Notes: generated from the letters alone by a model not told the origin. A DNA stretch of 64,000 nt from Acididesulfobacillus acetoxydans (GCF_902729405.1 NZ_LR746496.1:4154001-4218000), one strand, 5' to 3'. Counted from the first letter of the stretch, positions 18,557-26,817 are shown. Translations and numbers: made by a program.

Positions 18557-19240
18557 TTAGTCTACCATTTCGAATTTAACAGAGGTCTTGATTACCTTGG
18601 CAGGAATCCCCACGGCAACGGTATTGGCTTCAACATCCCTATTTACCACCGCCCCAGCCCCAACGGTAGCTCCGCTGCCAATTCTTAGCCCTTGGATAAC
18701 TGAGCTGTTGGTCCCAAGATCACATCCAGGTCCTACACGCACATTACCGCTGACATTTACCCCTGGGGCAATGGTCGAGTAATCCCCAATGACCACGTCG
18801 TGCCCGATTGTGCTGTTCAGATTGATGTGAACGTGATTTCCCACTTTAACTTGAGTGGTAAGGATGGACCCTGCGCATACTATTGACCCCTCACCGATCT
18901 CCACGTATTTGGACATTTTTACAGAAGGGTGTATTACAGTCGCGAATTTTACACCTATGCCCATTAACTCTCGCACTACGAAATACCTTGTTCTGGGATT
19001 TCCGATGGCACATACTGCATAAGCGTCTCTATTGGCTAGAAACCAATTATAAGAGCCAAGGATAGATTCACCACAGAGCCGACCATCCTTCTCTGCAGCC
19101 TCGTTTGTTACAAATCCAGCTATCGTATACAACGGTTGGCCAGTTTTCTCAGTAGCGTACTCATTGCATTCCCTAATTAGCCAAAGAACCTCTTTGCCAA
19201 AACCACCGGCCCCAACAATCGTTATTTTCCTTGTGTTCAT
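18557..19240 (-). CDS. pglD: Sugar O/N-acyltransferase, PglD/NeuD-like
   Basis: It acetylates the 4-amino group of UDP-4-amino-4,6-dideoxy-GlcNAc with acetyl-CoA to give UDP-di-N-acetylbacillosamine, if the pathway reading is right. Of 227 residues, the N-terminal third is a Rossmann-like sugar-binding domain (KITIVGAGGFGKEVLWL) and the rest a left-handed beta-helix of hexapeptide repeats (IGEGSIVCAGSILT, VHINLNSTIGHDVVIGD). The catalytic His is probably in STIGHDVVIG. I chose ATG 19238-19240, placed 6 nt after AGAGGTGG. It lies next to the PglC-type transferase and the pglF and pglE genes. Confidence 0.85.
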   Translation of the reverse strand: MNTRKITIVGAGGFGKEVLWLIRECNEYATEKTGQPLYTIAGFVTNEAAEKDGRLCGESILGSYNWFLANRDAYAVCAIGNPRTRYFVVRELMGIGVKFATVIHPSVKMSKYVEIGEGSIVCAGSILTTQVKVGNHVHINLNSTIGHDVVIGDYSTIAPGVNVSGNVRVGPGCDLGTNSSVIQGLRIGSGATVGAGAVVNRDVEANTVAVGIPAKVIKTSVKFEMVD

Positions 19241-19292
19241 CAAAGCCACCTCTAGCCGTTAAGCTAGCTCCTTACCACGGTTCTTTCACATC

Positions 19293-19919
19293 TTAAACCC
19301 TAAATGTCCTTTCCTCGGCTACTGTGAACTCTTCCATCGTCACACCCTCAGCCTGATTGACCCCCCGCCGCATAACCACAATCGCCAGAGTCCTCAAGAA
19401 AATCATTAAATCCACCCTAAGCGAAACATGCTCCACGTACCAAAGGTCATACTCGAATCGCGTCTCCCAATCCACCCCATTGCGCCCGTTCACCTGTGCC
19501 CATCCCGATATCCCCGGGGTCACCTCGTGCCGCCGCATCTGCTCCGGTGTGTAAAGCGGCAGGTACTGTACGAGCAGAGGGCGCGGCCCGATGAAGCTCA
19601 TCTCCCCCTTGAGGATGTTGAAAAGCTGTGGCAGCTCATCCACGCTGAGCTTCCGTAAAATCTTGCCGATACGGGTCATCCGCTCCATGTCCGAAAGGGG
19701 CTCTCCGTCTTTCTCTGTCTCAACCCGCATCGTCCGAAACTTACAAATCGTGAAGATGACTCCCATTCGACCGGGCCGCTCCTGTTTAAAGAGCACGGGT
19801 CCTTTAGACTCTAGCTTGATGACGATGGCGGCACCCAGCATGATGAGAGATGTCACGATCAAGAGGACAAACGCGAAAATTACATCCAAAACCCGCTTAA
19901 TCCAAAGATACGATACCAT
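19293..19919 (-). CDS. pglC: Initiating phosphoglycosyltransferase, PglC-type (208 aa)
   Basis: Monotopic membrane enzyme that moves the first sugar phosphate onto undecaprenyl phosphate and so starts each repeat unit. One N-terminal hydrophobic re-entrant segment (VIFAFVLLIVTSLIMLGAAI) is followed by the cytosolic catalytic core: GPVLFKQERPGRMG, FTICKFRTMRVE, the Asp-Glu pair in SVDELPQLFN, GEMSFIGPRPLL and TPGISGWAQVNGRNG. It has only the minimal catalytic domain, as in PglC, without the four-helix and Rossmann extension of WbaP. That extension is found as a separate gene at 23019-23711. Bacillosamine phosphate is the probable substrate given the neighbours. Confidence 0.92.
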   Translation of the reverse strand: MVSYLWIKRVLDVIFAFVLLIVTSLIMLGAAIVIKLESKGPVLFKQERPGRMGVIFTICKFRTMRVETEKDGEPLSDMERMTRIGKILRKLSVDELPQLFNILKGEMSFIGPRPLLVQYLPLYTPEQMRRHEVTPGISGWAQVNGRNGVDWETRFEYDLWYVEHVSLRVDLMIFLRTLAIVVMRRGVNQAEGVTMEEFTVAEERTFRV

Positions 19920-19990
19920 ACTCTATTCCCACCCTTAAAACTTCTAAGGCTCCCCTGACCGGCTGGAAATTGTGAGCTTTCATCCTCTCC

Positions 19991-21847
19991 TCAACCCGTC
20001 AGCAGATTGACCACCTCTGCCTGCCGCTCTGACATTGACGGTATGACCGTCCCTAAGAGGGTTGTCACCTCACTGCGCTTCAGATAACTTCCTCTGGCCT
20101 CGATCGTCGTCAGCAGTTTCTTAAGCTGCCGGCTGTCAATGGCGACAGGCTTTGCCACAAATATGCGCTCGTGCGCAGTGGATCGCGTGCCTTCCGCTTG
20201 TGTCAGAAGCTCCTCCACCAGTTTCTCTCCCGGTCGGACTCCCGTAACGACAATTGGAATGTCCACTTCAGGCTCAAACCCCGACAAGCGAATCAGTTCC
20301 TTCGCCAAGTCCAGGATTTTCACAGGGCTCCCCATATCCAGGATGAAAATCTCCCCGCCCTCGGCCATGGCACCGGCTTGAAGAACGAGCTGCGATGCCT
20401 CCGGTATCGTCATAAAATACCGGGTCATGTCCGGATGAGTAATGGTCACAGGCCCCCCCTTCTCAATCTGTCTCTTGAAGGTGGGAATGACACTCCCACG
20501 GCTGCCGAGAACATTCCCGAAACGAACGGCCACAAACCGGGTTGAGGAGATCTTGTCCATGTCCTGGATGATCATCTCGGCCACCCGTTTGGAGGCCCCC
20601 ATGATACTCGTGGGGTTCACAGCCTTGTCCGTCGAAATGAGAACGAACGTCTTAACCCCTACCACATCAGCGGCTTCGGCCAAAATGCTGGTGCCCAGGA
20701 CATTGTTCTTCAGCGCTTCTTCCGGATTGTGCTCCATCAGAGGCACATGCTTGTGGGCTGCCGCGTGGAATACCACCCCTGGCTTATAACGTTGAAAAAC
20801 CAGCCTCACTTTGTCGGCATCTTTGATGTCCAAGATTTCAGTGAAAACATGGAGCCCGGGAAAATCCCCCTTGAGCTGCTGTTCTATCTCGAACACACTG
20901 TTTTCACCGCGTCCCACGATGATCAAGCTTTCAGGGTTCAGCCCGGCTACCTGGCGGCAGATCTCAGAACCGATTGAACCCCCGCCACCGGTAACCATTA
21001 CGCATTCTCCGGCCAAATAATCGGCCAACTTCTCAATATCGAGCTTGACCGGTGCCCTGCCGAGCAAATCCTCCACCTGAACCGGCCTTATCGCTCGGAT
21101 GTCGGCAGGACCGTTCAAAATATCATACACTCCGGGAAGAATCTTAACTTCCGCCGAGACATCTCTGCAGTGCTCGATGACTCCGCGGATGACACCGCTC
21201 GAAGCCGAAGGCATGGCGATGATGATCTCATCAACGCTGTGATGTTTGACCAACCGGGGAATGTCGCTGAGAGTCCCCAGCACCTTCACCCCAATAATGT
21301 GCATCCGCTGTTTCTGCGGAGCGTCATCCACGAAGCCCACGGGGCGGCCTTCTCTGTAATTTCTGTTCTTGAGCTCCCGTATGATCGTCACCCCCGCGTC
21401 CCCCGCACCGACTATCAGTATTCTTTTTTGACTTTCCGGTGTCTCCGCCAGCAGACCCGCCTCCCGTACGACCCGTCCCAGCATGCGGGAACCGCCGACT
21501 AAGAACAAGACCGTAAACCAGAGCAGGGCGGCAACTGTGTTGGCAAAGCGCATGGGTGCCGTAAAGTAAATAACCGCTACGGTACCGGCTGTGCCGACCG
21601 TAACCGCAAAAACCACGGATAGAAGTTCTCCGGTACTGGCATATTTCCAAAGCCTATTATAAAGACCAAAAACCGCAAAGGAGATGAGATAAATGAGGGT
21701 ACTGACGAAGGTCGTAATGAGATAGGTGGTTCTGTACTCGGGCGGAATTGCTCCCTCAAAGCGCAGGAAATAACTGGCGAAATGCGCGAGGTTAATGAGC
21801 AAAGCATCCACGAGGAGCATCATAACCGTTCTACCCGTAATTCTCAT
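19991..21847 (-). CDS. pglF: UDP-GlcNAc 4,6-dehydratase, PglF/CapD-type (618 aa)
   Basis: Membrane-bound dehydratase that turns UDP-GlcNAc into UDP-4-keto-6-deoxy-GlcNAc. Four N-terminal transmembrane helices (to about residue 115) are followed by a Rossmann CoA-binding-like domain (ILIVGAGDAGVTIIRELKNR) and the catalytic SDR domain beginning VTGGGGSIGSEICRQ near residue 290, with FHAAAHKHVPLME, STDKAVNPTSIMGASKRVAE and GVRPGEKLVEELL. The full layout and length match Campylobacter PglF and its Gram-positive homologues. It lies 36 nt downstream of the aminotransferase gene and makes the substrate for that enzyme. Confidence 0.93.
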   Translation of the reverse strand: MRITGRTVMMLLVDALLINLAHFASYFLRFEGAIPPEYRTTYLITTFVSTLIYLISFAVFGLYNRLWKYASTGELLSVVFAVTVGTAGTVAVIYFTAPMRFANTVAALLWFTVLFLVGGSRMLGRVVREAGLLAETPESQKRILIVGAGDAGVTIIRELKNRNYREGRPVGFVDDAPQKQRMHIIGVKVLGTLSDIPRLVKHHSVDEIIIAMPSASSGVIRGVIEHCRDVSAEVKILPGVYDILNGPADIRAIRPVQVEDLLGRAPVKLDIEKLADYLAGECVMVTGGGGSIGSEICRQVAGLNPESLIIVGRGENSVFEIEQQLKGDFPGLHVFTEILDIKDADKVRLVFQRYKPGVVFHAAAHKHVPLMEHNPEEALKNNVLGTSILAEAADVVGVKTFVLISTDKAVNPTSIMGASKRVAEMIIQDMDKISSTRFVAVRFGNVLGSRGSVIPTFKRQIEKGGPVTITHPDMTRYFMTIPEASQLVLQAGAMAEGGEIFILDMGSPVKILDLAKELIRLSGFEPEVDIPIVVTGVRPGEKLVEELLTQAEGTRSTAHERIFVAKPVAIDSRQLKKLLTTIEARGSYLKRSEVTTLLGTVIPSMSERQAEVVNLLTG

Positions 21848-21883
21848 GTGGCAAGGCTCCCTTATTAAGTGTTTGCGACGCGA

Positions 21884-23041
21884 CTAACCCACATCTTCCC
21901 ACAACTTCTTAAAACGGGCCTCGGGATCGGCAATTGCGGCATATCGGGCAGCCCGTTTAATCTCGGTCACCACCGTATCGATCTGCTCCTCGGTGATCTT
22001 ATTGAAGAAAGGGATCGCCAAGGTGCCGCCGGCGACGCGTTCGGTCACCGGAAAATCTCCTTCCTTGTAACCGAACATGTCCGTATATAAGGGTTGCAAA
22101 TGAATGGCTGTGAAATAGGGCCGGCAGGCAACGCCTCTATCCAAAAGCATTTCGAGAACAAGACCTCTGTCAACCCAAGACTCAAAACGAATCACGAATA
22201 CGAACCAGCTCATTCTCACGTTTTCGTCGAGGGTAGGAAGAACAATTCCTTCCACATCCTTCAGCTTGTCGATATACAGATCCGCAACTTGCTGCCGTCG
22301 GGCAATGATCTCTTCAATACGCTCCAGCTGAGCTATTCCCAAGGCAGCACTGATGTCACTCATTCGGTAGTTGTAACCTAAGCGAATATGATGAAGCCAC
22401 TGGGTATCTATTCCGCGTCCTTGATTGCGAAGGCTGTAACACAGTTTGGCAATGTCTTCGCTGTTCGTAACGACGACTCCACCCTCACCGGTCGTTATTT
22501 GTTTGTTGGGATAAAAAGCTAGAACCCCCGCGTCCGACATGGAACCAGCCTTTCTGCCCTTCCACTCTGAGCCGATGGCTTCACAAGAGTCTTCAATGAC
22601 GGCCAAGCCGTGCTTAAGAGCGATTCGTCTCACTTCGTCCATGTTCACCGGTTGGCCGAAGACATGAACGGGGAGGATGGCTTTCGTCCGGTCTGTGATT
22701 TTCGCTTCAATCTGCGAGATATCCATGTTATAAGTCTTCTCATCAATATCGACAAAGACAGGCTTGGCACCTTCATAGAGCATGCAGTTGCTCGATGCCA
22801 CAAAACTAAAAGGCGTGGTAATGACTTCATCGCCGTCCTTAATGTCCAAGGCCCGGATCAGCATGTGCAATGCGCTGGTTCCGCTGTTGCAGGCTACGGC
22901 ATACTTCGTTCCCACATAAGTCGCGATGTTCTGTTCGAACGCTTTCAGTTTCGGTCCCAGCGCCAGGAGACCGGAATCCAAGACCTCCGAAACAGCTCGT
23001 TTTTCCCTGTCCGTTATATCAGGCCTTGCTAACGGAATCAT
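21884..23041 (-). CDS. pglE: PLP-dependent sugar aminotransferase, PglE/DegT-type
   Basis: It converts the 4-keto sugar nucleotide made by PglF to the 4-amino sugar, using glutamate and pyridoxal phosphate. The 385-residue DegT/DnrJ/EryC1-family protein shows CNSGTSALHMLIRALDI (phosphate binding), IEDSCEAIGS (Asp contacting the PLP ring), FYPNKQITTGEGGVV with the Schiff-base lysine in NKQ, and GYNYRMSDISAALG. Its start overlaps the previous gene by 23 nt. Together with pglF, pglD and pglC it completes a bacillosamine cassette. Confidence 0.92.
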   Translation of the reverse strand: MIPLARPDITDREKRAVSEVLDSGLLALGPKLKAFEQNIATYVGTKYAVACNSGTSALHMLIRALDIKDGDEVITTPFSFVASSNCMLYEGAKPVFVDIDEKTYNMDISQIEAKITDRTKAILPVHVFGQPVNMDEVRRIALKHGLAVIEDSCEAIGSEWKGRKAGSMSDAGVLAFYPNKQITTGEGGVVVTNSEDIAKLCYSLRNQGRGIDTQWLHHIRLGYNYRMSDISAALGIAQLERIEEIIARRQQVADLYIDKLKDVEGIVLPTLDENVRMSWFVFVIRFESWVDRGLVLEMLLDRGVACRPYFTAIHLQPLYTDMFGYKEGDFPVTERVAGGTLAIPFFNKITEEQIDTVVTEIKRAARYAAIADPEARFKKLWEDVG

Positions 23042-23711
23042 ACCAAAACCCCTTTCCCCGAATCGTTGCTATTTTCCAAGGATTAACGCTAGCCACCACT
23101 CTGTCATTTGGAATAACTCCGATAGAGCCCTGATGGAATGGCCTATCATTTGCGCTCTCCGCCACCCGCTTGTCGTCCACAAACCGGGTGTCCGAACTCT
23201 GCAGCAAAACTGCCAACACGTCCGGGACAATCAACATCTCTTTGTGTTCCCGGATACGGTAGTCTACCAGCCTGCCCTGCGCCGCCACACTTAAGCTGAC
23301 AGCCACGATGTCTACCTTCCCGCCCAGTTGTTCAATCTCGGTTTCGATTTCCCCGATCTCCTTTTCCCCCAAACCGTGAACCAGGCCAACCAGGGAAAAA
23401 CGACCGTTTGCATAGCTCAAAAACCTTTTTGCAACTTCCTTGGACTCCTCCGCGTCTTCGCCCACGACCAAGACGCTCCGGGTAAACTCATGTTTTCGGT
23501 ACAGAGGCCAAATGCCCGACCCGGTAAGAATGAGGGCTGTCATCTCCACAAGCGGTGTCAGCAGCGACACCGACAGGGAAACGGCAAAGCTCTGCGTAAG
23601 ATAAATAAGACCCATAGCCAAGAGATTTAAAAAAACAACGGAGAACAAGATTGAGTAAACGATTTGAAAAAAGGCCCTTGCCCCCAAAACGCCTTTTTGC
23701 TTTCTGCTCAA
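23019..23711 (-). CDS. Stand-alone regulatory half of a large phosphoglycosyltransferase (no catalytic domain)
   Basis: This 230-residue protein has two hydrophobic helices at the N-terminus (ARAFFQIVYSILFSVVFLNL and a second near residue 50), then a Rossmann-type domain (SVLVVGEDAEESKEVAKRFL, FSLVGLVHG, VDIVAVSLS, KEMLIVPDVLAVLL). This matches the N-terminal half of WbaP-type sugar transferases. The chain stops exactly where the catalytic block (KRxxDxxxA ... KFRTM) would begin, and the C-terminal 50 residues are non-descript. The start overlaps the epimerase stop (ATGA), and the end runs into pglE. The tight coupling argues that it is expressed rather than dead. It may act with PglC in trans. 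Confidence 0.65.
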   Translation of the reverse strand: MSRKQKGVLGARAFFQIVYSILFSVVFLNLLAMGLIYLTQSFAVSLSVSLLTPLVEMTALILTGSGIWPLYRKHEFTRSVLVVGEDAEESKEVAKRFLSYANGRFSLVGLVHGLGEKEIGEIETEIEQLGGKVDIVAVSLSVAAQGRLVDYRIREHKEMLIVPDVLAVLLQSSDTRFVDDKRVAESANDRPFHQGSIGVIPNDRVVASVNPWKIATIRGKGFWYDSVSKA

Positions 23712-24667
23712 AACACCTCTGACTCAGCCCCCTCCATTTCTTTCTCCATGCACATCCTCATATAATACTTTAGGGTCAACTCCAAGCCCTGATAGAGACT
23801 GAACTTAGGCTGCCATCCCAGCTCGAGGCGGGCTTTTTGATTGCTCAGGTAGCTGTCCCTGATGTCCCCCGGCCGCGCCGGCCCGTACAACGGCCTGGCA
23901 TACGATCCGCCGACTTCATTGATGGCCTCCAGTAAGCCCTTGACCGAGGTTGGCACAGACGTGCTGATATTAAAAATACCGTAGTCCCCTGCCCCCAGGG
24001 CCGCCAGATTGGCCTCGGCCAAGTCTTCCGCGTAGACGAAGTCCCGGGTCTGTTCTCCGTCACCGTAGATGACGATGGGGTCATCCCGAAGCAGGTGGTC
24101 GATAAAGACAGAGACTACCCCGCCTTCCCCCTGCGCGTCCTGGCGGGGACCGTAAGCGTTGGCGTACCTCAAGACCGTGTAGTTAAGCCCGTAGGAGTCG
24201 GCATACATCTTGATGTAGTGCTCAGGGGTGTGCTTGGAGATACCATAGGGGGAGAGCGGGTTCAGGCTGTGGTTCTCGTCGACAGGTAAATATTCGGGAT
24301 TGCCGTAGACCGCGGCTGAGGACGCGTAGATCATTTTCTTGACGCCAAAGTCCCGACAGCAGTTTAAGAGGTTCAAAGTGCCCATGATATTGACCCGCGC
24401 GTCTTTCAAGGGGTCACTCAACGAATTTTGGACGCTGATTTGAGCCGCGTGATGAATGAGGTAGTCTGGCCGCTCGGAAGCGAAGATTCTCTCCAGACGC
24501 TCGCCGTCGCCGATGTCACAGCGGTAAAAAACCGCTTTGCCATTGACATGTTCCATCAGCCCGGTCGAAAGATTGTCAACAATCGCCACGTGGCAGTCTT
24601 CAGCCACCAGCCTGTCCACAACATGGGAGCCGATAAACCCCGCTCCTCCGGTTACCAGGACTTTCAC
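23708..24667 (-). CDS. galE: NAD-dependent epimerase, GalE-like
   Basis: A 319-residue extended SDR enzyme, probably a UDP-hexose (or UDP-GlcNAc) 4-epimerase. VLVTGGAGFIGSHVVDRL is the NAD loop. IVDNLSTGLMEHVN follows, then YASSAAVYGNPEYLPVDE and YGISKHTPEHYIKMY with the catalytic Tyr-x-x-x-Lys, and RDFVYAEDLAEANLAAL. Several starts are possible. I prefer GTG 24665-24667, because the protein then begins MKVLVTGGAG, with GGGGTGGGG upstream. It is the first well-defined enzyme gene of the operon. Confidence 0.85.
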   Translation of the reverse strand: MKVLVTGGAGFIGSHVVDRLVAEDCHVAIVDNLSTGLMEHVNGKAVFYRCDIGDGERLERIFASERPDYLIHHAAQISVQNSLSDPLKDARVNIMGTLNLLNCCRDFGVKKMIYASSAAVYGNPEYLPVDENHSLNPLSPYGISKHTPEHYIKMYADSYGLNYTVLRYANAYGPRQDAQGEGGVVSVFIDHLLRDDPIVIYGDGEQTRDFVYAEDLAEANLAALGAGDYGIFNISTSVPTSVKGLLEAINEVGGSYARPLYGPARPGDIRDSYLSNQKARLELGWQPKFSLYQGLELTLKYYMRMCMEKEMEGAESEVF

Positions 24668-24769
24668 TCTTTGCCCCACCCCCAACGCTTTGGCATTACC
24701 CCTGGTCGCGTCCCTCGTTCTTTCTTTATCTTAACAGGGAGTTAAGACATAAAACTGGATCTCCGACCT

Positions 24770-25090
24770 CTAGGGCAGAACAAACGACGCGTCGAAAATT
24801 ACCATCTCCATGTGTCTCTGAATACAATACTCGGTGAGCTTACCCAGAGCGGCAACCCGCGCACTGACAACGATGATATCCACCGTCACGCCCAGTTGCT
24901 CGATCTCGGCGTCGATCTCCTCGATCCCTTTGAGCTTGATGCCGTAAACCAATCCCACCAGGGAAACGCGGTCGCCGGCGCGGCTCAGCAACCTTTTCGC
25001 CACGGTTATGGACTCCTCCGGGTCCTGACCGACGACAAGCGCTTTCCGTTTGAAATGATCCCTCTTGCGGGAAGACCAAATATTCGCCAA
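24770..25090 (-). CDS. Short orphan Rossmann-domain protein (106 aa)
   Basis: It starts at TTG 25088-25090 behind GGGGGGAT. The sequence (KALVVGQDPEESITVAKRLL, VSLVGLVYGIKLKG, EIDAEIEQLGVTVDIIVVSA, EYCIQRHMEMVIFD) is clearly a paralogue of the middle of the protein at 23019-23711. It lacks both the transmembrane helices and the rest of the domain. It is the first frame of the polysaccharide operon, 102 nt ahead of the epimerase. It may be a duplicated remnant or a small regulatory partner. Confidence 0.5.
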   Translation of the reverse strand: MANIWSSRKRDHFKRKALVVGQDPEESITVAKRLLSRAGDRVSLVGLVYGIKLKGIEEIDAEIEQLGVTVDIIVVSARVAALGKLTEYCIQRHMEMVIFDASFVLP

Positions 25091-25587
25091 TTTTTATCCC
25101 CCCGTTTTCTGCCATTATTCCGTTCCGGCCCCTATTTCCTGGTGGATCCCTGCGTAAGTATGTAGTAGTGGTATAAGTTTGTTATGGAGCGATGATCCAT
25201 CGGGATACTCGCCTCCGGGCAGGAAAAAAGCAGCCTCCTTGGCCGCAGACACCGCTTTCTCTGAGTTACGCCCCTTCTCGGACCGCTGCCAGGCAACGCC
25301 CTTTCGAAACTTATCCACTACTGTCCTGCTTTATCTACATCTACTTCAATTTCGGCATCTTTCGATATTTGCCCCACCGTTCTGCCGAGAATTTTGCACC
25401 GCGCCAGTCCCTGGGACTTTATAGAGCTCTCATTGGGACTTTGTTCCTACTGATAAGACTATTCGCCACCTCAAGGGAAAATCCTTCCTCCGAATCATAA
25501 AATTTACCTATTTTTTTGGAAGATTTTACTTTTCGCTTGGCTTCGCGTTTGATCCTCATTTGCAGCCAAAAACTGCAGCTAAAAACC
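25091..25587 (-). promoter_or_regulatory. Long leader region of the polysaccharide operon
   Basis: About 500 bp separate the terminator of the amidase gene from the first frame of the operon. Read on the minus strand it holds a GGAGG-containing stretch near 25490, a TGGCGAATA motif near 25465 that recurs at the start of the 24770-25090 gene, and an intrinsic terminator-like hairpin at 25224-25246. This layout suits transcription attenuation or antitermination of a 20-kb operon. No known riboswitch class was recognised, and the promoter was not located with certainty. A short frame ending at 25318-25320 without a good start is also present. Confidence 0.45.
25224..25246 (-). terminator. Intrinsic terminator-like hairpin inside the operon leader
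   Basis: On the minus strand, GCGGCC and GGCTGC pair across a 5-nt loop (one G-U pair) and are followed directly by six T (the A run at 25224-25229). It stands about 130 nt before the first gene of the polysaccharide operon, so it may be a conditional attenuator. Confidence 0.5.
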
Positions 25588-25613
25588 CTCCCCCGGGTAC
25601 CCACCCGGGGGAG
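25581..25613 (-). terminator. Intrinsic terminator after the amidase gene
   Basis: A strong GC stem (CTCCCCCGGGT / ACCCGGGGGAG) is followed on the minus strand by GGTTTTTAG. It lies about 30 nt downstream of the amidase stop and separates that gene from the polysaccharide operon. Confidence 0.8.
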
Positions 25614-25641
25614 TTCACAGAGTGGCTTGCCCTTACGTTTC

Positions 25642-26097
25642 TCAATCCTCTGCCAGCCTCTCCCGCAGTCCCTCTAAGAGCAGATCGGCGGGAAAATAGC
25701 GTCCCGGACATTCTGTAACTGCGCCCGGTACCTCCCTGTGCAGTTCCACGGCCTCGAGCGTCAAATGGTAGGCCCGCAGCAGGGCTTCGACTTTCTCCAG
25801 GAGGCCCCGCAACTGGGCATCCGGCACTTCCTCCTTGCTGAAATCCCCCACCAGGCAGATCCCTAGGCCGAGCAGATTGCGCTGAGAGGCACGGCAGTGG
25901 GCGCCGGGCCGGTTAAGGGGCCTCCCTTTCTCACAGGTTCCGTCAGGCAGGATGACAAAGTGGTAACCGATATCACTCCAGCCTTTCGTCAGATGCCACT
26001 CGCGGATGACGGCGGCGTTGACAGGAACGGCGCGGCCGCTGCGCCGCAGTACGGTCGGGCTGGCGGAATGATGAATGACGATTTTTTGCCAATCCAT
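25642..26097 (-). CDS. N-acetylmuramoyl-L-alanine amidase (PGRP/Amidase_2 fold)
   Basis: It cleaves the bond between N-acetylmuramate and L-alanine in peptidoglycan. The 151-residue protein is a single Amidase_2 domain. IVIHHSASPT supplies the first zinc His, YHFVILPDGTCEKGRP the active-site region, and ELHREVPGAVTECPGRYFP carries a later His and the Cys ligand. No signal peptide is visible, so it is either cytosolic, released by lysis, or phage-derived. ATG 26095-26097 starts it behind GGGGGAGAAGCAC. It lies just downstream of the small YvrJ gene. Confidence 0.88.
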   Translation of the reverse strand: MDWQKIVIHHSASPTVLRRSGRAVPVNAAVIREWHLTKGWSDIGYHFVILPDGTCEKGRPLNRPGAHCRASQRNLLGLGICLVGDFSKEEVPDAQLRGLLEKVEALLRAYHLTLEAVELHREVPGAVTECPGRYFPADLLLEGLRERLAED

Positions 26098-26193
26098 GTG
26101 CTTCTCCCCCTTATCTCATAGTTTATCGGGATAACAGAGGAGACCGAACGATGTTCTCACGTTCGGCCCAGAGTGGGTTTACCGGGGTTGGGC

Positions 26194-26358
26194 TCAGACC
26201 TTCTCCCTGCCCCTCACTTCCAGGACGGCAATCGCTTTGGCCAGTTCGGTGATACTTGTGGAAAGCTCGGTCAGCCTGCGTTCGATACGCACCAGAAGGT
26301 AGGCGCTGAGCGCAATGGGAAAACCGAAATTGCCGACTAGGTTCAGCAGATCCACCAT
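26194..26358 (-). CDS. YvrJ family small membrane protein (54 aa)
   Basis: Starts at ATG 26356-26358 behind GGAGGAAAAAGCC and ends at TGA 26194-26196. It reads MVDLLNLVGNFGFPIALSAY and then LLVRIERRLTELSTSITELA: one short membrane helix followed by an amphipathic helix. This is the YvrJ pattern. The genes upstream encode DUF2922 and DUF1659 proteins, and the three form a small cassette I have seen together in many Firmicutes. The function is unknown. Confidence 0.85.
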   Translation of the reverse strand: MVDLLNLVGNFGFPIALSAYLLVRIERRLTELSTSITELAKAIAVLEVRGREKV

Positions 26359-26468
26359 GGCTTTTTCCTCCCGTCTTGCGCCTGAAGGTTGGTAAGCATT
26401 GGGGGCAAGCCCCTCCCGGATATTCTATGCTCGTTGTCCCAGAATTGGCAGTAGGCCGGAACAGCGAG

Positions 26469-26504
26469 GCGGCGGCCCTGAGCTTTCCGCTCCCGGCCGC
26501 CGCC
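26469..26504. other. GC-rich hairpin between YvrJ and DUF2922 genes
   Basis: GGCGGCGGCC and GGCCGCCGCC are perfect arms around a 16-nt loop. There is no T-run, so it could be a processing site or a weak terminator. A second GC hairpin (GCCGGCG / CGCCGGC) follows at about 26532-26551. Confidence 0.4.
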
Positions 26505-26574
26505 CGGATCTTATACCCTTATCCCCCGTCCGGCCGGCGCTTGACCGCCGGCTGCGTCCTTTGGCCGGCCCCGA

Positions 26575-26817
26575 CTAGGCCGCCGGAGGATCAAAAAGGT
26601 CGTTGGTCGAAGTGTCGACGATTTTTATATCCTGCTTAGAGAGATAGTCCCCTCCCTGGCCGGTAAACAGGTTCTTCGCGATGATCTGGTCCATGACCGT
26701 CTCGATCTGAGCGGCGGTCAGGTCCGCTTTCGGATCGGGGAGGGTCAAGGTCACGGTCTTTCCCGTCGCGGTGTTAAAGGTCATGCGCAGAACTTTGCGT
26801 GTGGTGACAGGCATCAC
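26575..26817 (-). CDS. DUF2922 family protein (80 aa)
   Basis: Start ATG 26815-26817 follows GGAGGAATGAGTG. The protein reads MTFNTATGKTVTLTLPDPKA, then a helix ending MDQIIAKNLFTG and a strand DIKIVDTSTNDLF. This is the compact beta-helix-beta pattern of DUF2922 proteins. It sits 49 nt after the DUF1659 gene. The role is unknown. Confidence 0.87.
   Translation of the reverse strand: MMPVTTRKVLRMTFNTATGKTVTLTLPDPKADLTAAQIETVMDQIIAKNLFTGQGGDYLSKQDIKIVDTSTNDLFDPPAA

Noticed and set aside
25340-25375. Possible cyclic-di-GMP (GEMM) riboswitch around GGCAAATATCGAAAGATG
   Set aside because: The GNRA loop is there, but the conserved GACGCAAAGC strand and second helix are missing.
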